A DNA stretch of 13,924 nt from JARDZI01 sp041639705. GTDB taxonomy: Bacteria > Bacillota > Clostridia > Clostridiales > Caloramatoraceae. Under the pieces are notes generated by a model. That model did not search any database, was not told the origin of the DNA, and saw only the letters and a program-made list of their open reading frames with translations. Where the stretch lies: contig JBEQBT010000069.1 in assembly GCA_041639705.1 (NCBI GenBank), forward strand, positions 1 to 13,924, given 5' to 3'. Position 1 is the first letter of the stretch, and each line of letters opens with the position of its first letter. Shown here in pieces: positions 1 through 6,605 of the stretch. Position numbers and translations under genes: made by a program.

Positions 1-465
1 AATGAAATAGAAAGGTATGTTTGTGAGCTTGGAAATGAGGGAAGACTTGTGTTTATGCAGCTAGAAGATCTTGCTGATAATGTGGAGGATGAAGGTATTT
101 TATTAATTAAAGATTATTTAGAAGGGTTTAGGGAATATAATGATGTTATTAAGATTATTAAAAATTTGTCATCTGAAGAACTTGTGGAGATACCATTATT
201 ATGTAAATTAATGGGGTACAGCCCAGACTCAATGCTTGATATTACAATATCACCTAGGGGATATCGACTTCTTAATAAAATTCCTAAGCTTCCTACTGTA
301 GTTATTGATAACTTGATTAAAACCTTTGAATACTTTAAAAACATTCTTAATGCATCCATAGAAGAGTTAGATTCTGTGGAAGGAATTGGTGAAGCAAGAG
401 CAAAAATTATTAAAGAAGGATTAAGAAAGATGCAGGAACAAGCTCTCCTTAACAGACCAATATAA
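1..465 (+). CDS. disA: DNA integrity scanning diadenylate cyclase DisA, C-terminal part (5' end outside window)
   Basis: The frame is open from base 1, so this is the last ~154 residues of a protein that starts upstream. DisA makes cyclic di-AMP from two ATP and scans DNA; the missing N-terminal part would hold the cyclase domain. What is visible is the linker (GRLVFMQLEDLADNVEDEG, then IKDY) and the C-terminal helix-hairpin-helix DNA-binding domain, with the typical stretch ASIEELDSVEGIGEARA near residues 117-131 of the visible part. It ends in TAA at 463-465, six bases before an intrinsic terminator. In clostridia disA usually closes a ctsR-mcsA-mcsB-clpC-radA operon, which would lie to the left; that is inferred. 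Identity is secure from the linker and HhH signature. Confidence 0.93.
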   Translation, partial: NEIERYVCELGNEGRLVFMQLEDLADNVEDEGILLIKDYLEGFREYNDVIKIIKNLSSEELVEIPLLCKLMGYSPDSMLDITISPRGYRLLNKIPKLPTVVIDNLIKTFEYFKNILNASIEELDSVEGIGEARAKIIKEGLRKMQEQALLNRPI

Positions 466-470
466 ATAAA

Positions 471-499
471 AATAGACGGTTTATCCGTCTATTTTTTAT
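471..499. terminator. Bidirectional intrinsic terminator between disA and the convergent gene
   Basis: A 9-bp perfect stem (AATAGACGG at 471-479 with CCGTCTATT at 485-493) encloses a 5-base loop. It is followed on the plus strand by a T run (492-497) and on the minus strand by an equally T-rich tail. Two genes converge on it: disA ends at 465 and the minus-strand gene ends at 499, so it can serve both. Confidence 0.88.
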
Positions 500-894
500 T
501 AAAAGGTTGTAAACTTTCCTAATGTCTGTAATTTGTCATATCTCTTGATTATTACATCAAACATATTAATCCCTAGAGAATCACAGAGTGCCGCAAGATA
601 ATAAAGGTTTGTTCCGACTTCATCCTCTAGTATCTCCTTGCAGTTATCACATAACTGACCCTCAACCTGATAGCTTAACAAACTGGATATATTTTCAAGG
701 GATGCATCATCAGGTAGTTTTTGCTTATGTGCACTTATACTTATGCATCCGCAAGCGGTTACTGATTTTGCCAGAGCACGGCTGACCCTTGCATTGGATT
801 CATTAAATTTAGTCATTATATCTATTATGCTTCTGTGTCTGATCAATGAATCTGATACTGAGTTCTGAAAATCATCTAAAATAATATCATTCAT
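499..894 (-). CDS. Conserved clostridial protein of unknown function (131 aa)
   Basis: The start is set at the ATG at 894-892 because AAGGAG (minus strand, 909-904) lies 9 nt upstream. An in-frame ATG 57 nt further out (951) would add 19 residues and has no comparable site. The protein begins MNDIILDDFQNSV, has a polar helical N-terminal half (RHRSIIDIMTKFNESNARV), a cysteine pair (ACGC), a second cysteine motif (CDNCKE), and ends in a helical segment NLYYLAALCDSLGINMFDVI. I recall similar proteins beside disA in other clostridia, but no function. The C-terminal helix weakly resembles the last helix of MazG-type NTP pyrophosphohydrolases; the EExxE metal motif expected of that family is not evident, so this is only a fold hint. 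It points against disA and away from carD, so it is its own transcription unit. Confidence 0.72.
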   Translation of the reverse strand: MNDIILDDFQNSVSDSLIRHRSIIDIMTKFNESNARVSRALAKSVTACGCISISAHKQKLPDDASLENISSLLSYQVEGQLCDNCKEILEDEVGTNLYYLAALCDSLGINMFDVIIKRYDKLQTLGKFTTF

Positions 895-1211
895 TTGCTT
901 CCACTCCTTATGATGATTTTTAATAACAGGAAGTGTAATTTTTATTTGCATGATATAATAACACTGGAATTATCCTATTGTAGAAAATATAAAATACATG
1001 ACTAAATAGTTTTGTACCTTATTAATATTATAAATATTATTAGTATGAAATGTCAAACATATTAAAGCGAAAAATCATTAAATATTTGTAAAAATATGTA
1101 ATCACATTTTCGACATAAATAATATAATATACTAAGAGGATAACTATGCCTTTCATTATGTTATGTTCAAAATTGTTTTTAGCACATTGTGATATAAAAG
1201 AGGTGTTTCTA
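895..1211. other. Divergent intergenic region between the minus-strand gene and carD
   Basis: About 317 bases without a gene. It must hold promoters for both divergent genes. On the plus strand a TATAAT hexamer (1123-1128) lies ~84 nt before the carD start, but no good -35 is placed for it. A TGTCGAA heptamer, the core of a Spo0A box, is read on the minus strand at 1115-1109 inside that promoter region. A 7-bp all-AT inverted repeat at 1023-1039 is probably compositional. On the minus strand no promoter stands out. Confidence 0.5.
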
Positions 1212-1709
1212 ATGTTTATAATTGGAGATTTAATTTTTTTACCTGTATTTGGGGCTGGATATATTGCCAGTATTGAGGATAAAAAAATACATGGGGAGAT
1301 AAGTAAATACTATGTAATAAATTTTGTAATAAATAAGATATCTATTATGGTTCCAGTATTTTCTGAGGAAGCTAAGAAAATCAGAAGAACTATTACAATA
1401 GATGAATATGTTAGTATATTTCAACTTCTAATAGGACCTTTTAGCCCACTTCCCTGTAAATGGAGTGAAAGACAGAGATATTACAATGATAACATAAGGA
1501 ATGGAGACATATTTCAACTTTCTTGTATATTAAGAGATATAAATGGCATTTCAAGTGTTAAAAAGCTTTCTAAAAGTGAAACAAAAATATTCAAAGAAAT
1601 ATTAAACATGGTTACAAGCGAAATTTCACTTGTACTAAACAAAGACTTTGAAGATACTAAAAAGGAACTATTATCAATACTTAGAACTAGTAAAACACTT
1701 CATTTATAA
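1212..1709 (+). CDS. carD: CarD-family RNA polymerase-binding transcriptional regulator
   Basis: CarD/CdnL proteins bind the RNA polymerase beta lobe through an N-terminal Tudor-like domain and stabilise the open promoter complex through a helical C-terminal domain. Here residues 1-55 begin MFIIGDLIFLPVFGAGYI and continue with the beta-rich YYVINFVINKISIMVPV. Residues 60-165 are helical and contain W84 in KWSERQR, placed like the tryptophan that CarD inserts at the upstream edge of the bubble, then GDIFQLSCILRDI and KKLSKSE, all characteristic. The start at 1212 is chosen because AGAGGTG (1199-1205) lies 6 nt upstream; an earlier in-frame ATG at 1146 would add 22 residues not expected in the family. 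The resulting 165 aa is normal. The gene stands alone between a divergent neighbour and a hairpin. The N-terminal domain is somewhat divergent. Confidence 0.85.
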   Translation: MFIIGDLIFLPVFGAGYIASIEDKKIHGEISKYYVINFVINKISIMVPVFSEEAKKIRRTITIDEYVSIFQLLIGPFSPLPCKWSERQRYYNDNIRNGDIFQLSCILRDINGISSVKKLSKSETKIFKEILNMVTSEISLVLNKDFEDTKKELLSILRTSKTLHL

Positions 1710-1714
1710 ATTAT

Positions 1715-1756
1715 ATAATTAACACTGTGCCATTTAAGAAGCACAGTGTTAATTAT
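1715..1756 (+). terminator. Perfect 16-bp inverted repeat after carD, likely terminator
   Basis: ATAATTAACACTGTGC (1715-1730) is exactly complementary to 1741-1756 across a 10-base loop. The GC-containing core is ACACTGTGC/GCACAGTGT. The 3' side runs into TTAATTATAAATAAC, which is T-rich but lacks a pure T run, so termination efficiency is uncertain. The symmetry means it would look the same from either side. It begins 6 nt after the carD stop. Confidence 0.65.
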
Positions 1757-1806
1757 AAATAACTTTATGTTAATAAAAATGTAATACTATATTATAATAA
1801 ACTACA

Positions 1807-1835
1807 TTGATTTTTTTATATCTTTAATGTATATT
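1807..1835 (+). promoter_or_regulatory. Candidate sigma-A promoter for the PIN-TRAM gene
   Basis: TTGATT (1807-1812), a 17-base spacer and TATATT (1830-1835), about 95 bases before the start codon at 1931. The spacing is ideal and it follows the carD hairpin, but the region is nearly all A+T so chance matches are easy. Confidence 0.4.
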
Positions 1836-1930
1836 AATATTAAAATAAACTAACATGGAAATATTTGAAATATTTTATGTTTTATTATATAATATTTTTT
1901 TAAATTAATACTAAAAGTGGAGGTGAATAG

Positions 1931-3052
1931 ATGTTAAATAAAATATTTAGATGGCTTTTGACAGCGGCAGGTCTTATTGTGGGGTATGCTGTTATAGGGG
2001 CTATTACAAAATTGCAGTTTATTAGTAGTAGACTAAATACAGTGTCAAGTATTATTACTTATATTATTGGAATTATAATTTTCGGAATAATATTTTATGC
2101 CATTTCCCCATTCATAATAAAGATTGTTTGGAAAGCAATTGAACTTATGGAAAGCGGTCTTCAGAAGATACCTACAAACGAAATTATAATTGGTGTGAGT
2201 GGTCTTATTATCGGACTTATTATAGCTAATCTACTTGTAAGTTCATTTACTAGGCTTCTTACTGGAAGCATAGTATTAACTGTTATTGGAAGTATTACAT
2301 CCTTGATTATAAATATCATATTTGGAATCTTAGGTGTTAACATTGCAATAAAAAAGCGAGAAGATTTTTATAGCATTTTTACATTTCTTAAGAAGTTTGG
2401 AAAGGATAAGAAGGGCAAGGGTGAAACTAAAATGACAGTATCTATTCCGAAGATACTGGATACCAGTGTAATAATTGATGGGAGAATATTTGATATACTT
2501 AAAACAGGATTTGTTGAAGGACCAATTGTGATTCCTTCCTTTGTTTTAGAGGAATTAAGACATATTGCAGATTCTTCTGATGGGTTGAAGAGAACTAGAG
2601 GTAGAAGAGGACTTGATATATTAAATCAAATACAGAAGGAACTTCCACTAACTGTTGAAATAAGCGAAAGGGACTTTGATAATATCCAGGAGGTTGATTC
2701 AAAGCTTTTAAAGCTTGGTCAAATAACAAGTGGTAAAATTATTACTAATGATTTTAATTTAAATAAGGTTGCAGAATTTCAAGGTGTATCTGTTCTTAAT
2801 ATAAATGAACTTGCAAATGCAATTAAACCTGTTGTAATTCCAGGTGAGGAAATGCATATACAGATAGTTAAGGATGGAAAGGAATCAGGTCAAGGGGTTG
2901 CATATCTTGATGATGGAACAATGATAGTTGTTGAAAGTGGAAGAAAATATGTTGGTGAAATAGTTGATGTTGTAGTTACAAGCGTACTACAAACTGCAGC
3001 AGGTAGAATGATATTTGCAAGAATTAAAAATGCTGCTGAAAAAGCAGTATAA
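1931..3052 (+). CDS. yacL: YacL-like membrane protein with PIN and TRAM domains
   Basis: A 373-residue protein with the YacL architecture. Residues 1-140 hold about four hydrophobic helices (near 8-25, 41-62, 85-105 and 112-138) that would anchor it in the membrane. A charged linker (141-168) leads to a PIN nuclease-fold domain at about 173-292 and a TRAM RNA-binding domain at about 303-365. The PIN acidic residues are visible: D177 in ILDTSVIIDG, E207/E208 in VLEELRH, D256 in VDSKLL and D274 in TNDFN. GLKRTRGRRGLDIL is also typical. A PIN domain plus TRAM suggests an RNase or RNA-binding role at the membrane; the substrate is not known to me. GGAGGTG (1919-1925) lies 5 nt before ATG. It sits before ispD as in many Firmicutes. 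Confidence 0.9.
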   Translation: MLNKIFRWLLTAAGLIVGYAVIGAITKLQFISSRLNTVSSIITYIIGIIIFGIIFYAISPFIIKIVWKAIELMESGLQKIPTNEIIIGVSGLIIGLIIANLLVSSFTRLLTGSIVLTVIGSITSLIINIIFGILGVNIAIKKREDFYSIFTFLKKFGKDKKGKGETKMTVSIPKILDTSVIIDGRIFDILKTGFVEGPIVIPSFVLEELRHIADSSDGLKRTRGRRGLDILNQIQKELPLTVEISERDFDNIQEVDSKLLKLGQITSGKIITNDFNLNKVAEFQGVSVLNINELANAIKPVVIPGEEMHIQIVKDGKESGQGVAYLDDGTMIVVESGRKYVGEIVDVVVTSVLQTAAGRMIFARIKNAAEKAV

Positions 3053-3072
3053 TAAGGGTTCGAAACTATTAA

Positions 3073-3102
3073 ATCAGCGGTCAGAAATTTCTGACTGCTG
3101 AT
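3073..3102 (+). other. Hairpin between the PIN-TRAM gene and ispD
   Basis: ATCAGCGGTCAGAA pairs with TTCTGACTGCTGAT through 14 pairs including one G-U, around an AATT loop. The flanking ATTAAA/ATTTAAT can extend it with a small bulge. It starts 20 nt after the upstream stop and ends about 20 nt before the ispD ribosome binding site. The following bases are T-rich but mixed (ATTTAATATATATTATTTT), so it may be a weak terminator or an mRNA processing/stability element. Confidence 0.55.
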
Positions 3103-3134
3103 ATTTAATATATATTATTTTGGAGGTAAATTGT

Positions 3135-3818
3135 ATGGTGACTGCAATTATTGTTGCCGGTGGAAAAGGTAAAAGAATAGGGCAAGCATTAAATAAACAG
3201 TTTATAAAAATAGGAGGCAAGGAAATTTTAGCTAGAACTATTGAAGTATTTCAGAATTTAAATGAAATAAATGAAATAATAGTTGTCTGTGCTGAGGGTG
3301 AGATTGAATACTGTGAGAAAAATATTATTAATAAATATGGGCTTTCAAAGGTAGTAAAAATAGTCTCTGGTGGAATAGAAAGACAAGACTCAGTTAGAAA
3401 TGGACTTATTAACTGTAACACTAACACAAATATAGTAGTTATTCATGATGGAGCAAGGCCATTTGTGACAAGTAATATTATTAAAGAAAGTATTAATTGT
3501 GCCAGAGAATGTGGAGCATGTACAGCAGCAGTACCTGTAAAGGATACAATAAAAAAGGTAGATGAGAATAAGTATTCAATTGAAACTCCTATAAGGGAAG
3601 GCTTGTATGCAGTTCAAACACCTCAAGCATTTAGATATGATTTAATATTAGAAGGACATAAACAAGCTAAAAATATGGATATATTTGCAACAGATGATAC
3701 TATGTTGATTGAACATATGGGAATTAAAGTTAAGATTATAGATGGAAGTAATATGAACATTAAAATTACCACTGGAGAAGATTTGATATTTGCAGATGCA
3801 ATACTTAAAAGTAATTAG
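3135..3818 (+). CDS. ispD: 2-C-methyl-D-erythritol 4-phosphate cytidylyltransferase IspD
   Basis: IspD joins MEP to CTP to form CDP-ME, the third step of the non-mevalonate isoprenoid pathway, in the cytoplasm. The protein (227 aa, normal length) starts MVTAIIVAGGKGKRIG, the nucleotide-binding loop, with NKQF at 20-23. SGGIERQDSVRNGL (78-91), VVIHDGARPFV (101-111), PVKDTIKKV (134-142), YAVQTPQAF (158-166) and ATDDTMLIE (185-193) are all family motifs. The start ATG at 3135 is chosen over an in-frame TTG at 3120 because GGAGGT (3122-3127) lies 7 nt upstream and would fall inside the longer version. It is followed by ispF after a 109-bp gap containing a hairpin. Confidence 0.96.
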   Translation: MVTAIIVAGGKGKRIGQALNKQFIKIGGKEILARTIEVFQNLNEINEIIVVCAEGEIEYCEKNIINKYGLSKVVKIVSGGIERQDSVRNGLINCNTNTNIVVIHDGARPFVTSNIIKESINCARECGACTAAVPVKDTIKKVDENKYSIETPIREGLYAVQTPQAFRYDLILEGHKQAKNMDIFATDDTMLIEHMGIKVKIIDGSNMNIKITTGEDLIFADAILKSN

Positions 3819-3819
3819 C

Positions 3820-3856
3820 TTAGATATTTAAAATGATATTAATGTTAAATATCTAA
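3820..3856 (+). other. AT-rich hairpin between ispD and ispF
   Basis: A perfect 12-bp inverted repeat (TTAGATATTTAA at 3820-3831 with TTAAATATCTAA at 3845-3856) has a 13-base loop, right after the ispD stop. It has only two G-C pairs and is followed by CAATTTTATAG, so it is a poor terminator at best. Confidence 0.4.
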
Positions 3857-3927
3857 CAATTTTATAGTAGCTTTATTGTAAAATGGTAATTATTAACTTA
3901 TAATAATTATTAACTAGGAGGTAAAAA

Positions 3928-4395
3928 ATGAGAGTAGGACATGGTTATGATGTACATAGGCTTGTTGAAGGACGAAAACTTATAATAGGTGGAGTTGAAA
4001 TTACATATCATCTTGGACTTCTTGGACATTCAGATGCTGATGTTTTAGTTCATGCTATAATGGATTCTCTTTTAGGTGCAGCAGCACTTGGTGATATTGG
4101 AAAGCATTTTCCTGATAATGATGATGAGTATAAGGGTGCTGACAGTATTAAACTTCTAACATATGTTAGTAAGCTAATTGGTGAAAGTGGATATAAAATT
4201 TCGAATATTGATGCAACTATAATTGCTCAAAGACCCAAAATGGCTCCCCACATTGAGAAGATGAGGGAGAACATTGGTTTAGCACTTAACATAGATATTG
4301 ATTGTATAAACCTAAAGGCGACAACTGAAGAGGGGCTTGGATTTACTGGAAATGGAGAGGGCATTTCATCCCATGCAGTTTGTTTAATAGAATAG
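3928..4395 (+). CDS. ispF: 2-C-methyl-D-erythritol 2,4-cyclodiphosphate synthase IspF
   Basis: IspF cyclises CDP-ME 2-phosphate to MEcPP with loss of CMP, two steps after IspD in the same pathway; it acts as a trimer with a metal at each site. The 155-residue protein opens MRVGHGYDVHRL, giving metal ligands D8 and H10, with H42 in VLVHAIMD. LGHSDADV (32-39), ALGDIGKHFP (53-62), and the closing TTEEGLGFTGNGEGI are diagnostic. AGGAGGT (3916-3922) lies 5 nt before ATG. No IspE is present in the window; the partner gene must be elsewhere. Confidence 0.97.
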   Translation: MRVGHGYDVHRLVEGRKLIIGGVEITYHLGLLGHSDADVLVHAIMDSLLGAAALGDIGKHFPDNDDEYKGADSIKLLTYVSKLIGESGYKISNIDATIIAQRPKMAPHIEKMRENIGLALNIDIDCINLKATTEEGLGFTGNGEGISSHAVCLIE

Positions 4396-4474
4396 GCATA
4401 TGTATTTGTAAATATAGCTGTATTAAATATCTCATTGGTAAACATCGTAATTATAATTAAATAATAAGGATATT

Positions 4475-4508
4475 ATAGGCTGTTGATAAGTAAGTATCAA
4501 CAGTCTAT
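4475..4508. terminator. Hairpin between ispF and the convergent minus-strand gene
   Basis: ATAGGCTGTTGATA (4475-4488) pairs with TATCAACAGTCTAT (4495-4508), 14 pairs with one G-U, around a 6-base loop, followed by TACATTTTATTT. It lies about 80 nt after ispF and touches the stop codon of the minus-strand gene, so it may end transcription for ispF and possibly for both genes. The T tract is interrupted. Confidence 0.6.
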
Positions 4509-4921
4509 TACATTTTATTTAATTCATTTAGTAATGTGGACATGGAGTTGTTTATGCTCTCTATATTTCTTTTTAATAATTGAAGACTAGTATTATATAT
4601 TTCTTCTACTTCAATGGAAGATAATGTTTGTCTTAGCTCAAGAAATTTTTTGTATGAGGGGACAAATAATTTAGTAACAAGAAATTTTTTAGAAGATGGA
4701 GAGATGCTTTCATCAAAATACTGGGATTTTAAAAAACCACAGCATTGAAAAAAATAACAGGCTCCTTCCTGATATATTGTAAAACACCTGTTGTAATTTT
4801 CTGATGAGGTTTTTACTACCTTTATTCCTTTTATATGATGGGAAATGTTAATAATGGATTTTTTTATATCTTTCATTTTGAAAAGCAATCTAATAATATC
4901 GGTATTCTTTCTAATCTCCAA
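4508..4921 (-). CDS. Hypothetical protein (137 aa), orphan minus-strand gene
   Basis: I do not recognise this protein. It starts at TTG (4921-4919), supported by GGAGG (minus strand 4935-4931) 9 nt upstream; the next in-frame ATG, residue 16, has no ribosome binding site. The N-terminal third is basic and helical (KMKDIKKSIINISHHIKGIK). The middle has a compact aromatic and cysteine stretch (EGACYFFQCCGFLKSQYFDE). The last third is helical with heptad-like spacing (LRQTLSSIEVEEIYNTSLQ, then LLNELNKM). There is no signal peptide or membrane segment. It runs against its neighbours, between ispF and mrnC. The strong ribosome binding site, full-length frame and ordinary codon use argue that it is real. 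A regulatory or adaptor protein is possible but not shown. Confidence 0.62.
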   Translation of the reverse strand: MEIRKNTDIIRLLFKMKDIKKSIINISHHIKGIKVVKTSSENYNRCFTIYQEGACYFFQCCGFLKSQYFDESISPSSKKFLVTKLFVPSYKKFLELRQTLSSIEVEEIYNTSLQLLKRNIESINNSMSTLLNELNKM

Positions 4922-4978
4922 TATTTACAACCTCCAACATTCTATTTATTGTATTAGTAAATAATATGCTAAAAAAAA

Positions 4979-5055
4979 ATATTAATGATAAAAGGTCATT
5001 GTACAAATACATATTTAGTTTAATGCTTTAAAAAATTATGATATTATAGTATTAT
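4979..5055. promoter_or_regulatory. Putative divergent promoter region upstream of mrnC and the orphan gene
   Basis: An 8-bp palindrome TTGTACAA (4999-5006) offers a -35-like TTGTAC on both strands. On the minus strand TAATAT (4984-4979) follows after 16 bases. On the plus strand TTTAAA (5027-5032), 17 bases and TATTAT (5050-5055) is another option for mrnC. All are weak calls in AT-rich DNA. Confidence 0.28.
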
Positions 5056-5147
5056 TCTTTAAAGATATGGCACTACTAAAAATATGAGAAATGATAACCA
5101 TATATTTCAAACATGAGATATTGAGTTATAGGAAGGTAGTTGAGTTT

Positions 5148-5573
5148 ATGGGAGAGATAATGAATAGTTTATCTGATTATATAAAATTAGAAGAAAATGA
5201 AATAAGGCAGCTTAACCCACTTATTTGGGCATATATAGGAGATGCAGTTTATGAGGTATATATTAGAAGTTATATAATCTCATATGTTAGGAAGACCTCT
5301 AAGGATTTACATAAAGAATCAATAAAATTTGTTAAAGCTGGTGCTCAATCAGATTATCTTGAGGTAATTATGCCTGAGCTTACTGAGGATGAACAATATA
5401 TAGTAAAACGAACAAGAAATACAAAATCCAATCATGTTCCCAAAAATGCAGATGTAATTGATTACAGAAGAGCTACTGCACTGGAAGGCCTAGTTGGATA
5501 TTTATATCTGACAAAGAATTTCACCAGACTGGATGAAATAATGCATATTATATTAAGCCAACCAGAAGCCTAG
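5148..5573 (+). CDS. mrnC: Mini-ribonuclease 3 (MrnC)
   Basis: Mini-III is an RNase III-like dimer without the double-stranded RNA-binding domain; it trims both ends of 23S rRNA precursor. The 141-residue length fits the family. NPLIWAYIGDAVYEVYIR (23-40) is the catalytic signature with D32, and the second acidic motif is TALEGLVGYLYL (110-121) with E113. KRTRNTKSNHVPKNADV lies between, as expected. The start at 5148 is preferred because GGAAGGT (5131-5137) lies 10 nt upstream; an ATG at 5091 has no site and adds 19 atypical residues, and an ATG at 5160 has GGAGAG only 3 nt away. In many clostridia mrnC directly follows cysS; here it follows an unrelated minus-strand gene. Confidence 0.93.
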   Translation: MGEIMNSLSDYIKLEENEIRQLNPLIWAYIGDAVYEVYIRSYIISYVRKTSKDLHKESIKFVKAGAQSDYLEVIMPELTEDEQYIVKRTRNTKSNHVPKNADVIDYRRATALEGLVGYLYLTKNFTRLDEIMHIILSQPEA

Positions 5574-5598
5574 GATATGCAAAAAAATTCATTAGTAT

Positions 5599-5628
5599 AT
5601 GAAAAATTAAATTACTCTATGCTATAAT
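5599..5628 (+). promoter_or_regulatory. Extended -10 promoter upstream of thyX
   Basis: TGCTATAAT (5620-5628) is a perfect extended -10 element. The -35 is poor (ATGAAA at 5599-5604, 18-base spacer), which is common for extended -10 promoters. It lies about 33 bases before the thyX start, after mrnC. Confidence 0.55.
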
Positions 5629-5660
5629 TAGCCTAAGATTATGTGAAAGGTGGACAAGAA

Positions 5661-6437
5661 ATGCAGAGTACTTTGAAGGTTAAGCTTATTGCTTATACCC
5701 CTGAACCAGAAAAAATTGTTTCAGCTGCTGCAAAACTTTGTTACAGTAGAGTTGGGACTGACGATATAATGGAAAATTTAAATGATGAGAATACAGAAAA
5801 ATTTTTAAAAATGCTTATGGAATTAGGACACGAATCTCCAATAGAGCATGTTAGCTTTACATTTGCAGTGGAAGGAGTATCAAGAACTCTTACCCATCAA
5901 CTTGTGAGACATAGAATCGCATCCTATTCACAACAAAGTCAAAGATATGTAAAGCTTGAACAATTTCAATATATATTACCACATTCAATAGAAGAAATGC
6001 CTGAGGCCAGAGAGCTTTTTATAAAATCAATGGAGGAATCACAGAATACATATAATAAGCTTGTTGAAATGCTAATAGATAAGCACATGAAGAGGCTTAT
6101 CATTGAAGGGAAAAATGAAAAAGCGGCAAAAAAAGCTGCAGAAAAGATGGCAATTGAAGATGCAAGATATGTTTTTCCTAATGCATGTGAAACAAAGATA
6201 ATGTTTACAATGAATGCCAGGTCACTATTCAACTTTTTTAGACATAGATGCTGCAATAGAGCCCAATGGGAGATAAAGGAAATGGCAGATAAAATGTTAG
6301 AGGAAGTAAAAGTAGTTGCTCCTACATTGTTCAAAAATGCTGGTCCCTCATGTCTTGTAAATTCCTGCCCGGAAGGTTCTATGACCTGTGGTAAAATTCT
6401 TGAAGTAAGGGCAAAATATAAGGTGAATAAAGAATAA
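5661..6437 (+). CDS. thyX: Flavin-dependent thymidylate synthase ThyX
   Basis: ThyX makes dTMP from dUMP using methylene-tetrahydrofolate, with FAD and NADPH, replacing ThyA. The ThyX signature RHRxxSxxxxSxRY is present as RHRIASYSQQSQRY (83-96), after ESPIEHVSFTF (58-68), which binds flavin. The C-terminal part carries the conserved SLFNFFRHRCCNRAQWEI and a cysteine-rich tail (GPSCLVNSCPEGSMTCGK), typical of clostridial members. Length 258 aa. The start ATG (5661) is preferred over a GTG at 5643, because AAAGGTGG (5646-5653) is 7 nt before the ATG and would be inside the longer form. It has its own promoter and is followed by a palindromic repeat rather than a clear terminator. Confidence 0.96.
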   Translation: MQSTLKVKLIAYTPEPEKIVSAAAKLCYSRVGTDDIMENLNDENTEKFLKMLMELGHESPIEHVSFTFAVEGVSRTLTHQLVRHRIASYSQQSQRYVKLEQFQYILPHSIEEMPEARELFIKSMEESQNTYNKLVEMLIDKHMKRLIIEGKNEKAAKKAAEKMAIEDARYVFPNACETKIMFTMNARSLFNFFRHRCCNRAQWEIKEMADKMLEEVKVVAPTLFKNAGPSCLVNSCPEGSMTCGKILEVRAKYKVNKE

Positions 6438-6470
6438 GCCCATAAACTGTCATTGCTATGGAAGTCTCTG

Positions 6471-6550
6471 CAGCTAATGGTCATCCTGAGGTCTGTACGA
6501 CTGAAGGATCTTAAGATTCTTCACTACGTTCAGAATGACAGGAGGAGCTG
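6471..6550. repeat. Palindromic intergenic repeat element (GTCATCCTGA ... TCAGAATGAC type)
   Basis: An imperfect inverted repeat between thyX and rlmB. The core is GTCATCCTGA (6480-6489) against TCAGAATGAC (6530-6539), with GAAGGATCTT/AAGATTCTTC (6503-6522) meeting at the centre, and outer CAGCT (6471-6475)/AGCTG (6546-6550). The sequence GTCATTCTGAACGTAGTGAAGAATCTT, which the right arm spells on the minus strand (6539-6513), is one I recall as a dispersed repeat in many bacterial genomes including clostridia. The DNA here is visibly more GC-rich than other gaps in the window. Such elements form long hairpins in RNA and could end or stabilise transcripts. Copy number cannot be seen here. Confidence 0.75.
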
Positions 6551-6605
6551 ACCTTTATCGTGGTGCAGAAATGTGTGTTAATTCTGAAAGGAAGGGTTGA
6601 TTAAA

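Noticed and set aside
588..785. A plus-strand frame of 65 codons opposite the disA-neighbour gene
   Set aside because: No ribosome binding site and no protein-like features; the minus-strand gene has a strong start signal.
1023..1039. TAATATT/AATATTA inverted repeat as an operator
   Set aside because: Composed entirely of A and T in a very AT-rich gap; expected by chance.
1146..1211. Upstream in-frame ATG giving carD a hydrophobic 22-residue N-terminal extension
   Set aside because: It could look like a signal peptide, but it lacks a ribosome binding site and CarD proteins begin at the MFxIGD position, which has AGAGGTG upstream.
5966..6484. A 172-codon minus-strand frame opposite thyX
   Set aside because: It lies wholly antisense to a well-conserved gene, has no recognisable domain, and its start lies in the palindromic repeat without a ribosome binding site.
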